The position numbers were made by a program, and so were the translations under genes. Below are positions 1 to 12,244 of a DNA stretch of 64,000 bases, piece after piece. The stretch is from Cryptomeria japonica (Eukaryota; Streptophyta; Pinopsida; Cupressales; Cupressaceae). The stretch is taken from contig NC_081406.1 of assembly GCF_030272615.1 (NCBI RefSeq), positions 266,278,192 through 266,342,191 on the forward strand, given 5' to 3'. How positions within the stretch are numbered: the stretch's first letter is position 1; every line of letters begins with the position of its first letter. The notes beneath the pieces were generated by a model. It did no database searches and had not been told where the DNA came from. It saw only the letters and a list, made by a program, of their open reading frames with translations.

Positions 1-466
1 TAGCTAACCGGTTCGTGAAATATGCTATTCCTAATTCATCTACATGAAATTCCCTATTACTGATCTCATTCTTAATATTTATGCCTGTGCTTATATTTTC
101 CTAAGTCTGACAAGTACTTAATACCTTGACTGTCTGTTGAAGAAATGATAGATCCAACGACTAGCGCTTCCCCGCAATTAGAGATGTGAGGATTTTAATG
201 ACCGCAACATCATGAGATTGTACCATGTGTCATCAACGGAAACCGGCAGGGTTAGCAACATAACTGGTTGAAAGCTTTGAAATACCAGTTCGCAGGTAGT
301 AAAGGTCGGTCTACTAACAATCCCATCAATTTGCACGTGCTCAAAATGAACAAGGATGTTTTATCCTGAGGTAAAAGGTGCTCAAATTTTAAGTCCTAGA
401 GGAGTTGACACGCAGTATACAAAGTGATAAGTATTAAATAGATCAAAAAACCCTCGTATTCCCTGA

Positions 467-664
467 ATGGAAGTTGCAAGATGGTTACGGACCATGGCAT
501 TGCGGGATGATGCCATGTGTCTCAAATTGGCCAGAAAGACCTACAATGGGGCTGCTGAAGGAGTTCAACAAAAAGAACAAATGTTGCTGATGTGTCACAA
601 TTTTGTGGGGCCATTGATAAAGATGAAAGAACAAGTGATGAGTCAACAAGGAGATGATCATTAG
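467..664 (+). other. Small reading frame in U3 of Gypsy-1 LTR, unknown
   Basis: A 65-codon open frame (starts MEVARWL, ends QQGDDH) lies near the start of the LTR. The 3' LTR has a matching frame near 37288-37480 with most residues shared but with stop codons. It could be an upstream exon or a small ORF of the element, or simply non-coding LTR sequence. No known domain is recognised. It is listed because the match between LTRs extends at the protein level; no function is proposed. Confidence 0.3.
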
Positions 665-1130
665 ATTAGCCAACTAGGAGGATGATTGATGGCTAGTTTT
701 CAAACTTCTTAGTTACAAAGCTAGGAGCCATTTTTTTGCTCACACAAATATTAATGGCAGACAAGACATTTGTGTCCTTTCCCAAACTATAATTAAGATA
801 CTTTCAAATATTTTTCATTTGCAAAAGATTTCATAGCAATTATGAAGAATTTCCTATTGCTGAAGAAGACTAAAGCGACCCTCTACGACATGAAATAGTC
901 ATTTCTAGTGAAAATCAAAAGCAGTAAGTTTATCTGAGCTCTCCATATGTTCCTAAAACAAATTAACATTACAAATTGTGAAAGATTGAAAAAAGAAAGC
1001 TAGATTTGTTCTAGGGTTAAGATACTACACAAGAAATAGTGAAATCTATTTGAATTACTCTGGAAATTAAAAAAAATCTTGTGATAAGTCTTAGACTTGG
1101 AGATATAGTAGAAAGCCCTAGTTGTAGAAA

Positions 1131-3990
1131 ATGTCTCTCTCACGGAAGCATTCAAGGGAGGTGGATTATATGAAAACAAACCTTTATGATGATTTCTTGG
1201 ACCAATTAAATACTTCCACAAATGATAAGCAACAGAGGCAGAGGTATGTGGATTGAAAAACCCTAGGGGAAGGGTTAAGTGACAAAGTATTCTACTTGGC
1301 AGATGCTAATATACCGACAACTGGGTTAGAGATTTTCAAATTATGGTATGGACCAAGGAAATTAAACTCCCCATTATCTAGTCCTTGATAGTATTACTTG
1401 GGAAAGTTGGTAGTATCGAGTGTTTTTATGGATGTCGATTTACTTAAGGCTGTTGCAGACGGATATGACCCAATTTTAAGGGTTATCAAGGAAAATGATG
1501 GGGAGATTTTGTTAGCCATTAGAAGGGAAGAGTTTCAAGAGATTTTTGACTTATACGAGTCATCCCTTAGCCTAGTACCAATAGATTTAAATGAACAGAA
1601 GGAAGAATATTACAAAATGAAGGAATTCATTAGAAATAGTTTCCTTCCAATGCACTTAGACAGAGCGAGGAGTACAACATACCATATCGTCCCTAGTTCA
1701 GAAGAGTCATTCCCAAGTGGTGCTTTTGCTCCCTATTTCTAGGCTACTTTCTTCTCTTTATTCCAAGTATTGGGTTTTCGTCTCATTAAAGTAATGCCAC
1801 CTGATTTCATGTACATGGCTATGTAGATACAGCATCTGGATTTTACAGTAGTTTTTGACTTTGTCCCTTATCTTGAGGAAAATATTCATGAGGGATTATT
1901 AGACATTAAGAATTAGGTTGTTGGGGTTAATTCTTCTAGTATTCTTTACTCATGCGTATGTTCCTTTTAAGGAATGCAGATTATTTTGAGGGTACCATGA
2001 ACCTCAGAAGGACAATAGATAATAAGGAGATTCCAATATAGCTCTGGAGCACAGACATGTCATAGGATAGACAAGAGGCTAGCTATATAAGATTTGATAA
2101 CAACTTTGCCTCTAGGTTAAGACAAAGGTTGACAGTTAATCCACCAAGGATTCCTAAAGAATTGCATGATTTTGTGAGACCCAAGGAAAGGGTGCCTCTT
2201 GCCAGAATTGAACATAATTGGGGAGATTTTCTCCTATACTTTATAAGTACTGTGATCAGAATCTATGGCTTCTCCGGACAACCTCATGTATTGCCTTTCA
2301 ATGTTCCTCTAAGAATGGGTTTTGCTGAGGTAATGTGGCAAATTGGACATATTCAGGAAAAATATTTAAAAGGAAAAGGAAAAGGAAAAGGGTCATTCTT
2401 CCCAGATTACACCATTATCCCTTACTTTGTGATTATAAAAGGAGGGTGTGAGCATTTTGACAAATTCTTTGCCCCATATCATTTGGGGGTAAGCATAACT
2501 AGAAACAGTGATCCTAAAGGTTTTTACAACACTTTTAGAAAGAGAATAAGAGGATCTATGTTGCCCCATGTGCATAATTTTCCCAAGGATTTAATCAGGA
2601 ATGAATTTGACCACACGATGTAGGAATGGAGAAATGAGAAGTGGATAATTTTTAGAAAACTATGGGCTACTATTCAGAAGATGGATCCAAAATATGATAC
2701 ATTAAAGGAGTTTTCTTCATTCTATGCCAAGATTGAATTTGTTATGAAATTTTTTGATGAATTAACAAAGGTCTTAAGGGAGAAGCTAGCTAGACTTGAA
2801 GAAGTTCATGGCCGACAACGATTGAGCTCACAACCTCCTGTATCCCAGAGAGCAAGTAGTGTGGTATTAGAGAGGCCTATTTAGGAATCTCCTCATAAAA
2901 GAGTTAGAGAAGAAGTGATGAAGAGGATAGTAGCAATGATAGTGGGATATTGATAAGGAGAAATGGTAAGAAGATAATAAGATTGGAGCCTTTCCCCAAG
3001 ATACCAATTAAGCCTCTTCAAGGAGTTAGGATCAATGATCTTGAAGATTTTGATAGAAGTCCCTCGCCATCAGTTGTATCCTTTTCATCGGTACGGTAGG
3101 ATGAAGCTCAGATGGAGGGAGACAGGTTTGTTGCAATGAGTGTAGAAATGCAATTGGGTATTCCTATATTGCCTCCTAATTTGGAGTTGGATCTTACTCC
3201 CTTGGATATTCAAGGTAAAGCCTTCAAAGATGCAAGGAATGAGGCATATGATAGCTTCTTGGAGGATGATGCATTTGTAAAAAGCCCAACTTTTTTGCAG
3301 TTAGTATGGAAAACAAAGGTTGAGGAATACAAAGGAAGAATTGCTAAGAGGAAGGCCCAAAGGCCAGATAGATTAGAGCAAGAAATCCAAGAGGAAGTAA
3401 AAAATTAAATGAAGGAAGACTTCAAGGAAATCACTACTGACAAGAGCAGGAAAATTATAAGTCAGGATGGAGTCTTGATATTGCCAAAATGGGAGATAGC
3501 AGATGTAGTGGCATTTGATGCTATTGGGAAATCAAAGGATGAGGAAGCAGGGTTAGCATTAAGAAGATCAGACTTTGCAGATGATTATGCAACCTTGGCT
3601 ATATGGGCATTAGAGGAAGGGCCTAGGAAGATTGACATCAGTGATTTAAACCCCGACTTGAGGGGAAGTTTGATTATAAAGAAAGCAGTCGACACATCAA
3701 GTGTGGAGGCTATAAAATTGAATGTTGTTGTTGCTAAGCTAGCACATGAGAGTGCGAAAAAGGAAAGTTCAGAGAGGGTTGAGTTGATGAAGAAATTTGA
3801 CAAACTTTTTAATGATTATAATGCATCTCAGAAAATATTTGTGGAGTTTCAAATGAGAGTGCAACTCTTAGAGAAAGGACAAATAAAGGTTTCATATCCT
3901 GCACTTACAAGACTGTCTGAGCCATCAACATCTAGGTTGCCACCTATGGTCCAGAAACAAGAAGTAGCTAAATTAAACATAAGTACTATT
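1131..3990 (+). pseudogene. LTR-encoded ORF of Gypsy-1 (5' LTR, part 1 of 2)
   Basis: A broken reading frame starts at ATG 1131 (MSLSRKHS) and runs through 1398-1742, 2129-2884, 3112-3408 and 3409-3990 with in-frame stops and frameshifts. The 3' LTR copy opens several of these breaks. Visible blocks are: an N-terminal block with VFMDVDLL and GYDP; a central block with HNWGDF, RIYGF and PHVLPF; a lysine-rich Lys-Gly run near 2370-2392; a basic hinge (RRKGKK in the 3' copy); and a charged helical C-terminal part with Glu/Lys-rich coiled-coil character. Copia-1 interrupts it at 3991 and it resumes at 11202. In total it is about 1,220 codons. The family is unknown. The N-terminal block faintly recalls plant mobile-domain/DUF7745-type proteins found with plant retroelements, a weak hypothesis. 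It sits in U3, upstream of the TATA box, which is unusual. Confidence 0.7.
3986..3990. repeat. Copia-1 target-site duplication, left copy
   Basis: CTATT here faces CTAAT at 11202-11206 (one mismatch). The uninterrupted 3' LTR reads ACTAATATCC at the equivalent site, which confirms the insertion point. Confidence 0.8.
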
Positions 3991-5356
3991 TGTTGGCATT
4001 TGCATGAAGATTGCATTAATGATATGATATGTTGTCACTGATTTTAATTGAAACAGTAATGGTATTTATGATATTGTTGATATTGTTATTGTCTTGTAAC
4101 TAGTAGGAAGAGCTTTGTGGAAGATGTTGTAAACTGGTATGTAAGTTTGTGAGTTGAACCGGTAACCGGTGTATAAGGTTAAACCATTTCTATGTTATGT
4201 AACAGGTAAACCCTACCAGTTGTCTTTGTTAAACCCTAACCGATTAAGTTTACTGAAATGGTTATGATGGTTTATTATCTGATGTTGAGTGGTAATGGCA
4301 CGTTTGTTTGTCTTGGGAATGAGAAAAGTGGATTTCATCTAATGAAAAGCGCATGATGAGTTACAAGTTCAATGAAGTGGTGATCATGGAGTGGTTCAAA
4401 TTTTCTTAAAGAATGTGTACAGATTGTTATGTAGATCCAATGGTCACACTTGTACTAACTTGTTTGTAATCTCTATGAGAGAATTAGGTTTTTGTTGTGT
4501 TACTGACATAATTGATTTGTATTTAAGGTCGATGAAGTTGTTTTGTAAAAGGTGTTGGAAGAAATCAATTGAGTGTGTGGTTGCCTAACTAGATAATGAA
4601 TTTGCAGTTTGAGTAAAGGCAGATTGAAGCTTAAAAGGATCTGATCAAGCAAATGTAGTGCTATTCAAACAGATCAATAAAAACCTATTGTCTTCTAACA
4701 ATTACAGCATAATTGAAATCCCCTAACTGGATAAGCTCTAACAAGGTGTTCCATTAGCTTGGATTCTAAAATCCTCTATCGAGGTTACTCCTAATAGGGT
4801 ATTTTCTTTTTATCAAGGTATTTGTAAAATCCTTTAACTAGGTGATTCCTAACAGGATTATTTATTAACAAGACTTATTGTAAAAGATTTAACAGGCTTG
4901 GCTCCTAACACGAAAAACTTCATAAGAGTTCAAATAGCTATCTTGTGAGTCTCATCTCACCGTGGTTTTTACCTATTTGGGTTTTCCACATATAAACATT
5001 TGTGTCATGTGGTAAATGTTTTTGTGGTTATGATCTTATTTGTTGATTTGATTATCTACTTAACTATTGTGATAAGGCATGATAATCAGAAGCATTGAGA
5101 GATGAATTATGTTGATATATGATTAAGCATTTGGATGTTTACAAGTTGAATGATGTTTACTATTAAGTTGTAACAATTAACTGATTGATGTTGAGTATTC
5201 TTATGAGTATTGATCTTGACAGTGATATTTTATTGATAAGTTTACTTTGTGTGACTGAGATTGAGTTTGGGATGTTTGTATCAATTTTTTAGTTTACTGA
5301 TTCACCCCCCCCCTCTCACTAATCTACCGGATACTTATTCTTTCATCATACCATCA
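3991..5356 (+). repeat. Copia-1 5' LTR
   Basis: It starts TGTTGGCATTTG and ends ATACCATCA, directly before a PBS. It is 1,366 bp, about 90% identical by eye to the copy at 9850-11201. A TATA-like TATTTAAG lies at 4520-4527 and has an equivalent in the 3' copy. A C-run followed by CTCTCA lies near 5307, about 50 bases from the end. Confidence 0.9.
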
Positions 5357-5358
5357 AT

Positions 5359-5370
5359 TGGTATTAGAGC
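5359..5370 (+). promoter_or_regulatory. Copia-1 primer-binding site (initiator Met tRNA type)
   Basis: TGGTATTAGAGC differs by one base from the plant Copia consensus TGGTATCAGAGC, two bases after the LTR end. Confidence 0.85.
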
Positions 5371-5428
5371 GTCTCAGGTCCTCTTAAATCTAAAATCCTA
5401 ACAACTTGAGGAAAAGATCTTGTAGATC

Positions 5429-6460
5429 ATGATGAAGAAGGAAGGTCTGAAGTTCAATAGAGAAAACTATAGGATATGGAGCAACAAAATAAAGATTTAC
5501 ATCAAGATTCTGGGAAGTCAGTATTGGGATCATGTAGAAACTAAGTATATTACACCTACTGGAACTATGATTGATGATTAGAAGAAAGAGCAACAAGAAA
5601 ATCATCAAGCACTGGAAGCTATTATTAGTTCATTGTCTGATGTTGAATATGTAGATGTTCATGGTCTTGAAACTGCATATGAAGTATGGAAAAAAATTGA
5701 AGAGATTTATAGCGGTGATGAACATGTTAAGATTGCTAAAGAGGAGAGCCTAAGAGGAAAGTTTGATGACATGAGAATGTCCGAAGGTGATAATGTCCAA
5801 CATTATGGTCAAAGGATAAAAGAGATAGTTGGTGAGATAAAGAGTGCAGGAGGGAAAGTGGAAGATGCCACAATGATCAGTAAGGTACTGTGAACCCTGC
5901 TACCGGTCTATACTATCTGAGTTGCAACTATTCAGGAGCTGAAGTCCATTGACAAAACTAAGGTAACTCTTGACTCTATCATTGGCAAGCTTACTCATTT
6001 TTAATTAAACGGTTATGATGGTAGTGTACAAAAATTAGAATTTGCATTCAAAGCTTCTATCTCTAACCCATTTGTGAGAAAAAGTAGAGATACTAGTCAT
6101 GGTTATGAATCTAGATCCAATAGATATGTTGATGATGAAGATATCTTAGTGGAGCTTGAAGCATTATTGGCAAAACGATTGCCTAGAGGCACTAGGAAAT
6201 ATAGAGGTAAACTACATTTAAAATGTTTTACATGCAACAAGATTGGTCATATAGTAGCTAATTGTCCTAATGGTGAAAATGAACACAAGAGAGACAAATT
6301 CAAGAAGTATAAGGGTATAGGCAAGAGATATTGTCTTATTGCTATTGATAGAGGTATCACTGATGAAGAATTTGATGATGATGCTAATGAAGATATTATG
6401 TTTGTAGCTATTAAGGAAGAGATATCAAACCAGAAGGCATTAGTATCCAGGATGGATAAC
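5429..6460 (+). pseudogene. Copia-1 gag (decayed)
   Basis: The frame starts at ATG 5429. It contains the Copia gag start pattern (N-Y-x-x-W) and a helical core at 5633-5893. A CCHC zinc knuckle (CFTCNKIGHIVANC) lies at 6224-6265. Gag packages element RNA into cytoplasmic virus-like particles; the zinc knuckle binds nucleic acid. In-frame stops lie at 5579 and 5891 and again around 5920-6005. The frame then stays open from 6074 into protease. It cannot make a complete Gag without readthrough. Confidence 0.85.
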
Positions 6461-6835
6461 TCTGATGATTGGATCATTGATAGTGGTTGTTCACATCATA
6501 TGACTGGTGATCAGAGCAAATTTCTTTCCTTGAAGGAATTTGATGGTGGTGTTGTCAAATTTGGAAATGACTCACCCTGTATGGTTAAAGGTAAGGGATT
6601 TATTTCTCTTAATGGGAAGAGCAGTGCTGATGATTTTTATTGGGTTGAAGGTCTAAAGCACAATCTACTAAGTGTGGCACAACTTAATAACAGAGGATAC
6701 CCACTGGAGTTTAGAAATGGTATGTACAAAATCTTTGACAACAAAGGTGAATTGATTGCAACCGGGAAACAAACCAGAGGTAATCTATTTCATCTTAATC
6801 CTAAAGTTAGCAACTGTTTTATTGAAAAGATAGAT
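6461..6835 (+). pseudogene. Copia-1 aspartic protease
   Basis: The active-site motif is W-I-I-D-S-G-C-S-H-H-M, with the catalytic Asp codon at 6479-6481. The downstream G-x-K-H-N-L-L-S-V flap-side pattern is near 6650-6680. It lies in the same open frame as the end of gag and the start of integrase. This domain would cleave the Gag-Pol precursor inside particles. The domain itself is unbroken, but the precursor is disabled on both sides. Confidence 0.85.
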
Positions 6836-8000
6836 GATAACTGGCTTTGGCATGGGAGATTTTGTCATATAAACTTTAATAACATTGTTAAAGTGAGAAA
6901 GTCAAAGATAGTAAGAGGTCTACCTCAGCTAGATAAACTAGTTAATTCTCTTTGTAAAGAATGTCAGTTAGGAAAGATGACTTCTTCAAATTTCAAGAGC
7001 AAGTCCTTCTCAGCAGAGCACTTGTTAGATTTGGTTCATACAGATCTATGTGGACCAATAAGAACAAGAAGCATTCAAGGTGACAGATATTTCATGATCT
7101 TCACTAATGATTGCTCAAGGATGATGTGGGTCACATTCTTCAAGGATAAGAATGAAGCTTTTGGTAAGTTCAAGGCATTCAAGGCTTTAGCTGAGAAAGA
7201 GAGTGGGAAAAAGATAAAATGTCTAAGAACAGATCAAGGTAGTGAATTTACTTCTAAGGAGTTCACTAAGTACTGTAATGAGAATGGTATCAAATGACAA
7301 CTTTCTGCACCAAGGACACTATAGCATAATGGTATCGCAAAGAGGAACAACCGGTCAGTGGTTGAAGCTGCTAGGACAATGTTGATACAAGGAGGTGTAG
7401 CGAAAACATTTTGGAAAGAAGCTGTAAGTACAACTGTCTACACAATGAACCGAGTTCTGGTGAAAAGAGGTAAGGACAAGACCCCTTATGAATATTGGTA
7501 TGGTAGATCACTTGGTGTTAGCTATTTTAAGATATTTGGTAGAAAATGTTTTATTAAGAGAGGTGATTACATTAGAAAATTTGAAGCTAAGAGTGATGAA
7601 GGCATATTTCTTGGCTATTCCACCAAGAGTAAGGCCTACAAATGATTCAACAACCAGACACAAAGAATTGTTGAGAGTGTTGATGTTCAAGTAAATGAAT
7701 GTCCTGAAGTCTTAGAAGGAACCAGTTCAGAGAAAAAGGATGAAGATCATTGCATTTTGCTTTTGGAACCTGAAACTGTTAAATCAGAAACTGGTAAAGC
7801 AAATTCTAATGCACCTATTCAACCAGAACAAATAAATTCAGAAGAAGATAATAATGAAGAAGATAAACCTCAAGATAATGATCATGTTATTCCTAGATAT
7901 GTGAGACTGAACCATAGTCCTAAACAGATTATTGGGGATAAGGATGCTAGAGTACTAACTAGAAGGAGAATAAGAGAGAACTCTTGCATGATCTCCACCA
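6836..8000 (+). pseudogene. Copia-1 integrase (catalytic Glu lost)
   Basis: The GAG-pre-integrase/zinc region (WHGRFCHINF and C-K-E-C-Q-L-G-K) lies at 6840-6990. The rve core has the first Asp in HTDLCGP (7043-7045) and the second Asp in RTDQGSEF (7232-7234). A TGA stop follows at 7295. The third catalytic residue, Glu in the usual V-E-R-K-N pattern, reads Lys (AAG at 7340). The C-terminal part (7358-7645) keeps the Copia pattern GKTPYEYW-like. The variable linker 7646-8000 is frayed. It integrates cDNA when intact; this copy cannot. Confidence 0.85.
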
Positions 8001-8670
8001 TTGAACCAAGAAGTGCTAAGGAGGCATTTGGTTATGATCATTGGGTTAAATCTATGGAGGAGGAATTGGATCAAATTGAGAAGAACAACACTTGGACCCT
8101 GGTACCCCGACTGGTAAATGAGAATGTTACAGGTACTAATGGGTATACAAGAACAAATTGAATGAAGATGGTGTTGTATTTCACAAAAAAGAAAGATTAG
8201 TCTGCAAGGGTTATGCACAAGAAGAAGGAGAATATTATGGTGAAACTTTTGCACCAGTAGCAAGATTGGAAGGTGTCAGCACTTTACTTGCATTTGCAAC
8301 CCATAAGAAGTTCAAGGTATACTAGATGGATGTTAAGTCTACATTTTTTAATGGGATATTGGAAGAAGAGGTATACATAGAGCATCCAGATGGTTATGCT
8401 TTAACAAATGAGAAATACATGGTATACAGACTGCATAAAGCTTTGTATGGATTAAAGCAAGCACCCAGAGCATGCTATGAAAGGATTCATACACATCTGA
8501 TGAAGATAGGCTTTTCAAGAACCAGTGATGATAGTAACACTTATCTCAAGTATGAAGAAGATGAAATAGTGGTAAGTGAAGTATTTGTTGATGATATCAT
8601 ATTTGGAGGCAATGATGTCATGAGCAACAGTTTTGCAAATGAAATGAAAAATGAGTTTAAATAAAAAATT
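8001..8670 (+). pseudogene. Copia-1 reverse transcriptase
   Basis: The N-terminal block (W-V-K-S-M-E-E-E-L-D-Q-I) starts near 8041. A frameshift follows near 8135, then L-V-C-K-G-Y-A-Q, an in-frame stop before MDVKSTFFNG (about 8326), and A-L-Y-G-L-K-Q-A-P-R-A. The catalytic V-D-D-I-I-F-G-G lies near 8586-8610. A TAA follows at 8662. The domain order and the VDD motif are those of Ty1/Copia. It is non-functional. Confidence 0.88.
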
Positions 8671-9490
8671 TCATAGGCTTGTAGATACAACAAATGAAGA
8701 ATGGTATTTTCATTACACAATCTAATTATGTGAAAGAGGTTTTGAAGACTTTTGGCATGAGTGACTGTAAACCAGTTGGAACACCAATGGTTACAAGTTG
8801 TAAGTTGTCCAATGAAGATGAATCTAAGTCTTTTGATGAAAAGGAATACAAGTCAATGATTAGCAAATTACAATATGTTGTTCACAGTAGACCAGATATA
8901 GCCCATGCAGTTGGTATAGTTGCAAGATTCCAAAAGAATCCAAAGGAAGCACATCCGATATCAACCAAGAGAATCTTTAGATATCTAAAAGGTATTGTTG
9001 ACTATGGATTATGGTATCCATATGGAGGAAAATTTGATTTGAAGGTGTACATTGATGTTGATTAGGAAGGAAATGTTGATGACTAGAAAAGCACTACCGG
9101 TGGAGCATTTTTTCTAGGAGGAAGGCTTGTTTCATGGAGTAGTAAAAAGCAGAGTTGTACTTCACAATCTACTACTGAAACTGAGTATGTTGCAGCTTAT
9201 ATGAATTGTACATAGGCTATTTGGATGAGGCACATTTTGGAAGGTTTCAAGATGAAAATCTCAGAACCTATAAAGATTTTATGTGATAACACAAGTGCCA
9301 TTAATATTTCTAAGAATCCTATTTTGCACACATGAACCAAGCACATTGAATTGAAGTATTATTTCTTAAGGAAAAATTTCAAAGAAAAGATGTTATCTTA
9401 GAGCATGTTTCTACCAAGGAGCAGCTTGCAGATATTTTTACCAAACCTTTGCCTAAGACTACATTTGAGTGTCTTAGAAGTCAACTAGGG
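8671..9490 (+). pseudogene. Copia-1 RNase H and C-terminus of Pol
   Basis: The frame at 8694-9065 carries the connection region (PVGTPM, S-R-P-D-I-A-H-A-V-G). RNase H follows with S-W-S-S-K-K-Q and T-E-Y-V-A-A near 9135-9200, and the C-terminal K-H-I-E-L-K block near 9340. Stops lie at about 9063, 9085 and 9213 and beyond. It would degrade the RNA strand of RNA:DNA hybrids during reverse transcription. The coding trace fades at about 9490, leaving some 350 bases of 3' UTR. Confidence 0.8.
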
Positions 9491-9837
9491 GTTGTACCCC
9501 TTCATGAAGCTAGTTGAGCATAATGTTGATTGCATCAGTCCCTGAATCAGTTGCAAAATCTTAGAAGGATTGATGTAAAAGTGAATTTATTGCACAAGGG
9601 GAGCATCAAGTTGCAGTATGTTGTTGATGCACAGTGAAAATTTACAATTACATGGTTTACTTTCAATTTAGCATTGTTGTCAAAGGGGGAGAAGAATTAT
9701 GTGATTGGAAAAAGGAAACCAATGATAGGCTGAAGACAGATAGAGCATGGTGAATACTTGGTAATGTAAAATAGGATTCCTATTCACCAATCACATCAGC
9801 AATCAGAGGCGTTGATATTTGTATTGTCATCAATGAC

Positions 9838-9849
9838 AAAGGGGGAGAT
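9838..9849 (+). promoter_or_regulatory. Copia-1 polypurine tract
   Basis: AAAGGGGGAGAT directly precedes the 3' LTR. The same string precedes the Copia-2 3' LTR. Additional G-rich tracts lie upstream near 9595 and 9682. Confidence 0.85.
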
Positions 9850-11201
9850 TATTGGCATTTGCATGAGGATTGCATTAATGATATGTTATTTTGTCATTGA
9901 TGTCAATTGAATCGGTAATGGTATTTATGACATTGCTAATATTGTTATTGTCTTGTAACTTGTAGGAAGAGATTTGTGGAAGATGTTGTAAACTAGTAAC
10001 CAGTGTCTAAGGTTAAACCCTTTCTATGTTATGTAACCGGTAAACCCTACCAGTTGTCTTTGTTAAACCCTAACCGATTAAGTTTGTTGAAATGGTTATA
10101 ATGGTTTATTATCTGACGTTGAGCAGTAATGGTGTGTTTGTTTGTTTGTTTGTTTGTCTTGGGAATGAGAAAAGTGGATTACATCTAATGCAAAGTGCAT
10201 GATGACTTACAACTCTAATGAAGCAGTGATTATGGAGGGGTTGGAATTTTCTTAAAGAATGTGTACAGATTGTTATGTAAATCCAACAATCACACTTGTA
10301 CCGGCTTGTTTGTAATATCTATGAGAGAATTAGATTTTTGTTGTGTTACCGACGTAATTTATTTGTATTTAAGGTCGATGAATTTGTTTTGTAAAAGGTG
10401 TTGGCAGAAATCAGTTGAGTGTGTGGTTGCCTAACTGTATAATGAATCTACAGTTTGAGTAAAGGTAGATTGAAGCTTAAAAGGATCTGATCAAGCAAAT
10501 GTAGTGCTATTTAGATAGATCAAGAAATTCCCTAACTAGATAAGCTCTAACAAGTTTGGTTACTTCTTAAATCCTCTAACAAGGTGGTCCATTAGATTGG
10601 ATTCTAAAATCCTCTATCGAGGTTACTTCTAACAGGGTATTTTCTTTTTATCAAAGCATTTGTAAAATCCCTTAACCGAGTGATTCCTAACAGGATCAGT
10701 TCTTAACAGGACTTATTGGAAAATCTTTAACAGGCTTGGCTCCTAATAGGGCGAACTTCGAAAGAGTTCAGATAGTTATCTTGTGAGTCTCATCTCATTG
10801 CAGTTTTTACCTATTTGGGTTTTCCATGTATAAACATTTGTGTCATGTGGTGAATGTTTTTGTGGTTATGATCTTATTTGTTGATTTGATTAACTACTTA
10901 ACTATTGTGATAAGGCAAGATAACTGGAAGCATTGAGAGATGAAGTATGTTCATATATGATTAAGCATTTGGATGTTTAGAAGTTGAATGATGTTTATTG
11001 TTAAGTTGCTGTAATAGTTAACAGATTGATGTTGAGTATTCTTATGAGTATTGATCTTGACAGTGATATTTTATTGATAAGTTTTTTTTTTGTGATTGAG
11101 ATTGAGTTTGGGAAGTTTGTATCAGTTTTTTAGTTTACTGGTTCACCCCCCCCCCCGCTCTCAATAATCTACTAGATACTTATTCTTTCATCATACCATC
11201 A
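9850..11201 (+). repeat. Copia-1 3' LTR
   Basis: It starts TATTGGCATTTG (TG changed to TA) and ends CATACCATCA. It is 1,352 bp. It includes a short TTTG/TTGT microsatellite at 10137-10160 that is shorter in the 5' LTR, and a C-run near 11146. Confidence 0.9.
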
Positions 11202-12007
11202 CTAATATCCCTAGCATGGTATTAGTCCCATATGATGATGATGATGATGATGATGAGCCTGATACTACAAGATCAATTGAACCAAATGAGTCTTAGCTTC
11301 TGGAGAAGATTGTAAAATTAGAAAATAAATTAAAAGAATGAGAAAAGCAATGAGCCGAGGAGAAGAAGGATATAGTTAGCTCTGTGCTAACTCATTTAAA
11401 TGAGAAAATTAAATGCAAGTTAAATAGTATTAATGCCTTATATTCTTTACTTTTTGATGTTATTCAAAAGTTAAATGATGATAAAGAAGTGGCAATTCCC
11501 CTGTTTACAAAGTGGTTACAAAGGGGAAATGAGCTTAGAATGATGCCTATGGCTTCTAAATTTCATACTGAGAGGCCACATGCACTCCAACCAACATTTT
11601 TGTTGGTAAAATCAATGCAAGAATCCTAAATTTTGCCAGAGAATATAGAAAGAAAGACAAGGATGTTGATGAAGAGTTTTAGTGAATTAGAACAAACTAC
11701 TTGGCTAGATATTGAAGATAAAGAAGGGGTAGTTAAGCCTTTACAGTCTTGGAAGGAAGAGGCAGAGAGAGTCATCAACACCCAGGTAGAGATGATTTGT
11801 GATGAGCTAAATATGGATACGTTAGAAGATAGTATGGATAAGATAATTGCTACAGGGTTATTTTTTGAAAATTTTGAAAGGGAGGCAAACCAAGTTGTTG
11901 TTAAGTATATTCCATATAGGGAAAAAGTAGATGAAGTAATGAATTTCAATTTGCCATCTGATGAAGACTATAGCACATGGAGTGGCATGAATTTGAATCA
12001 TGAATAG
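11202..12007 (+). pseudogene. LTR-encoded ORF of Gypsy-1 (5' LTR, part 2 of 2)
   Basis: This continues the frame broken by Copia-1 at 3990. It opens with a GAT microsatellite (11233-11257) read as poly-Asp, then helical, charged sequence at 11384-11629 and 11633-12007, ending GMNLNHE-stop at 12007. There are stops near 11296 and 11341 and at 11627. The 3' LTR equivalent is at 40080-40885. The stop lies about 240 bases upstream of the LTR TATA box, so the ORF is entirely in U3. Its function is unknown. The C-terminal part looks like coiled coil by residue pattern; no domain is assigned. Confidence 0.65.
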
Positions 12008-12244
12008 AAAGTTGTAAACCATTTGCATAACTGTTTTTGTTTTCTAGTGACAGGTATTTTGCAACCCATAAGACAGGATGGGGTAATTTTCATCATGAGT
12101 TTTGAAGAAGGCGGCTACAAATTTTGATCCAGTATAAGCAAGTTCGAGGATGATTGTTTTGTATAACAGAATGTGGTTATGCATAGTCATTCTTAGATGA
12201 TAGGTGTCTCTTATGGCCTGAAGCTTGTTTTCTCCCTTGTTTTT

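Larger units (their letters stand above)
3991..11201 (+). mobile_element. Copia-1: Sirevirus-like Ty1/Copia element inside the Gypsy-1 5' LTR
   Basis: This 7,211-bp element has LTRs at 3991-5356 and 9850-11201, a Met-tRNA-type PBS at 5359 and a polypurine tract at 9838-9849. Its polyprotein runs gag, protease, integrase, RT, RNase H, the Copia order. Comparison with the intact 3' LTR of Gypsy-1 gives the exact insertion site. Several G-rich tracts occur before the 3' LTR (near 9595, 9682 and 9838), a known Sirevirus trait. The U5 C-run, the LTR start TGTTGGCAT and the protein match Copia-2, so both are one lineage. Many stops and frameshifts make it non-functional. Confidence 0.93.

Noticed and set aside
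5306-5320. C-runs near LTR ends as assembly artefacts
   Set aside because: The same C-run plus CTCTCA occurs at the same place in both Copia-1 LTRs and in Copia-2, so it is an element feature; only its exact length is doubtful.
5359-5370. tRNA genes at the PBS-like sites throughout the window
   Set aside because: Only short complements to tRNA 3' ends are present; no cloverleaf sequence surrounds them.
11233-11257. GAT microsatellite as a regulatory repeat
   Set aside because: It is in frame within the LTR ORF and short in the other LTR; simple slippage explains it.
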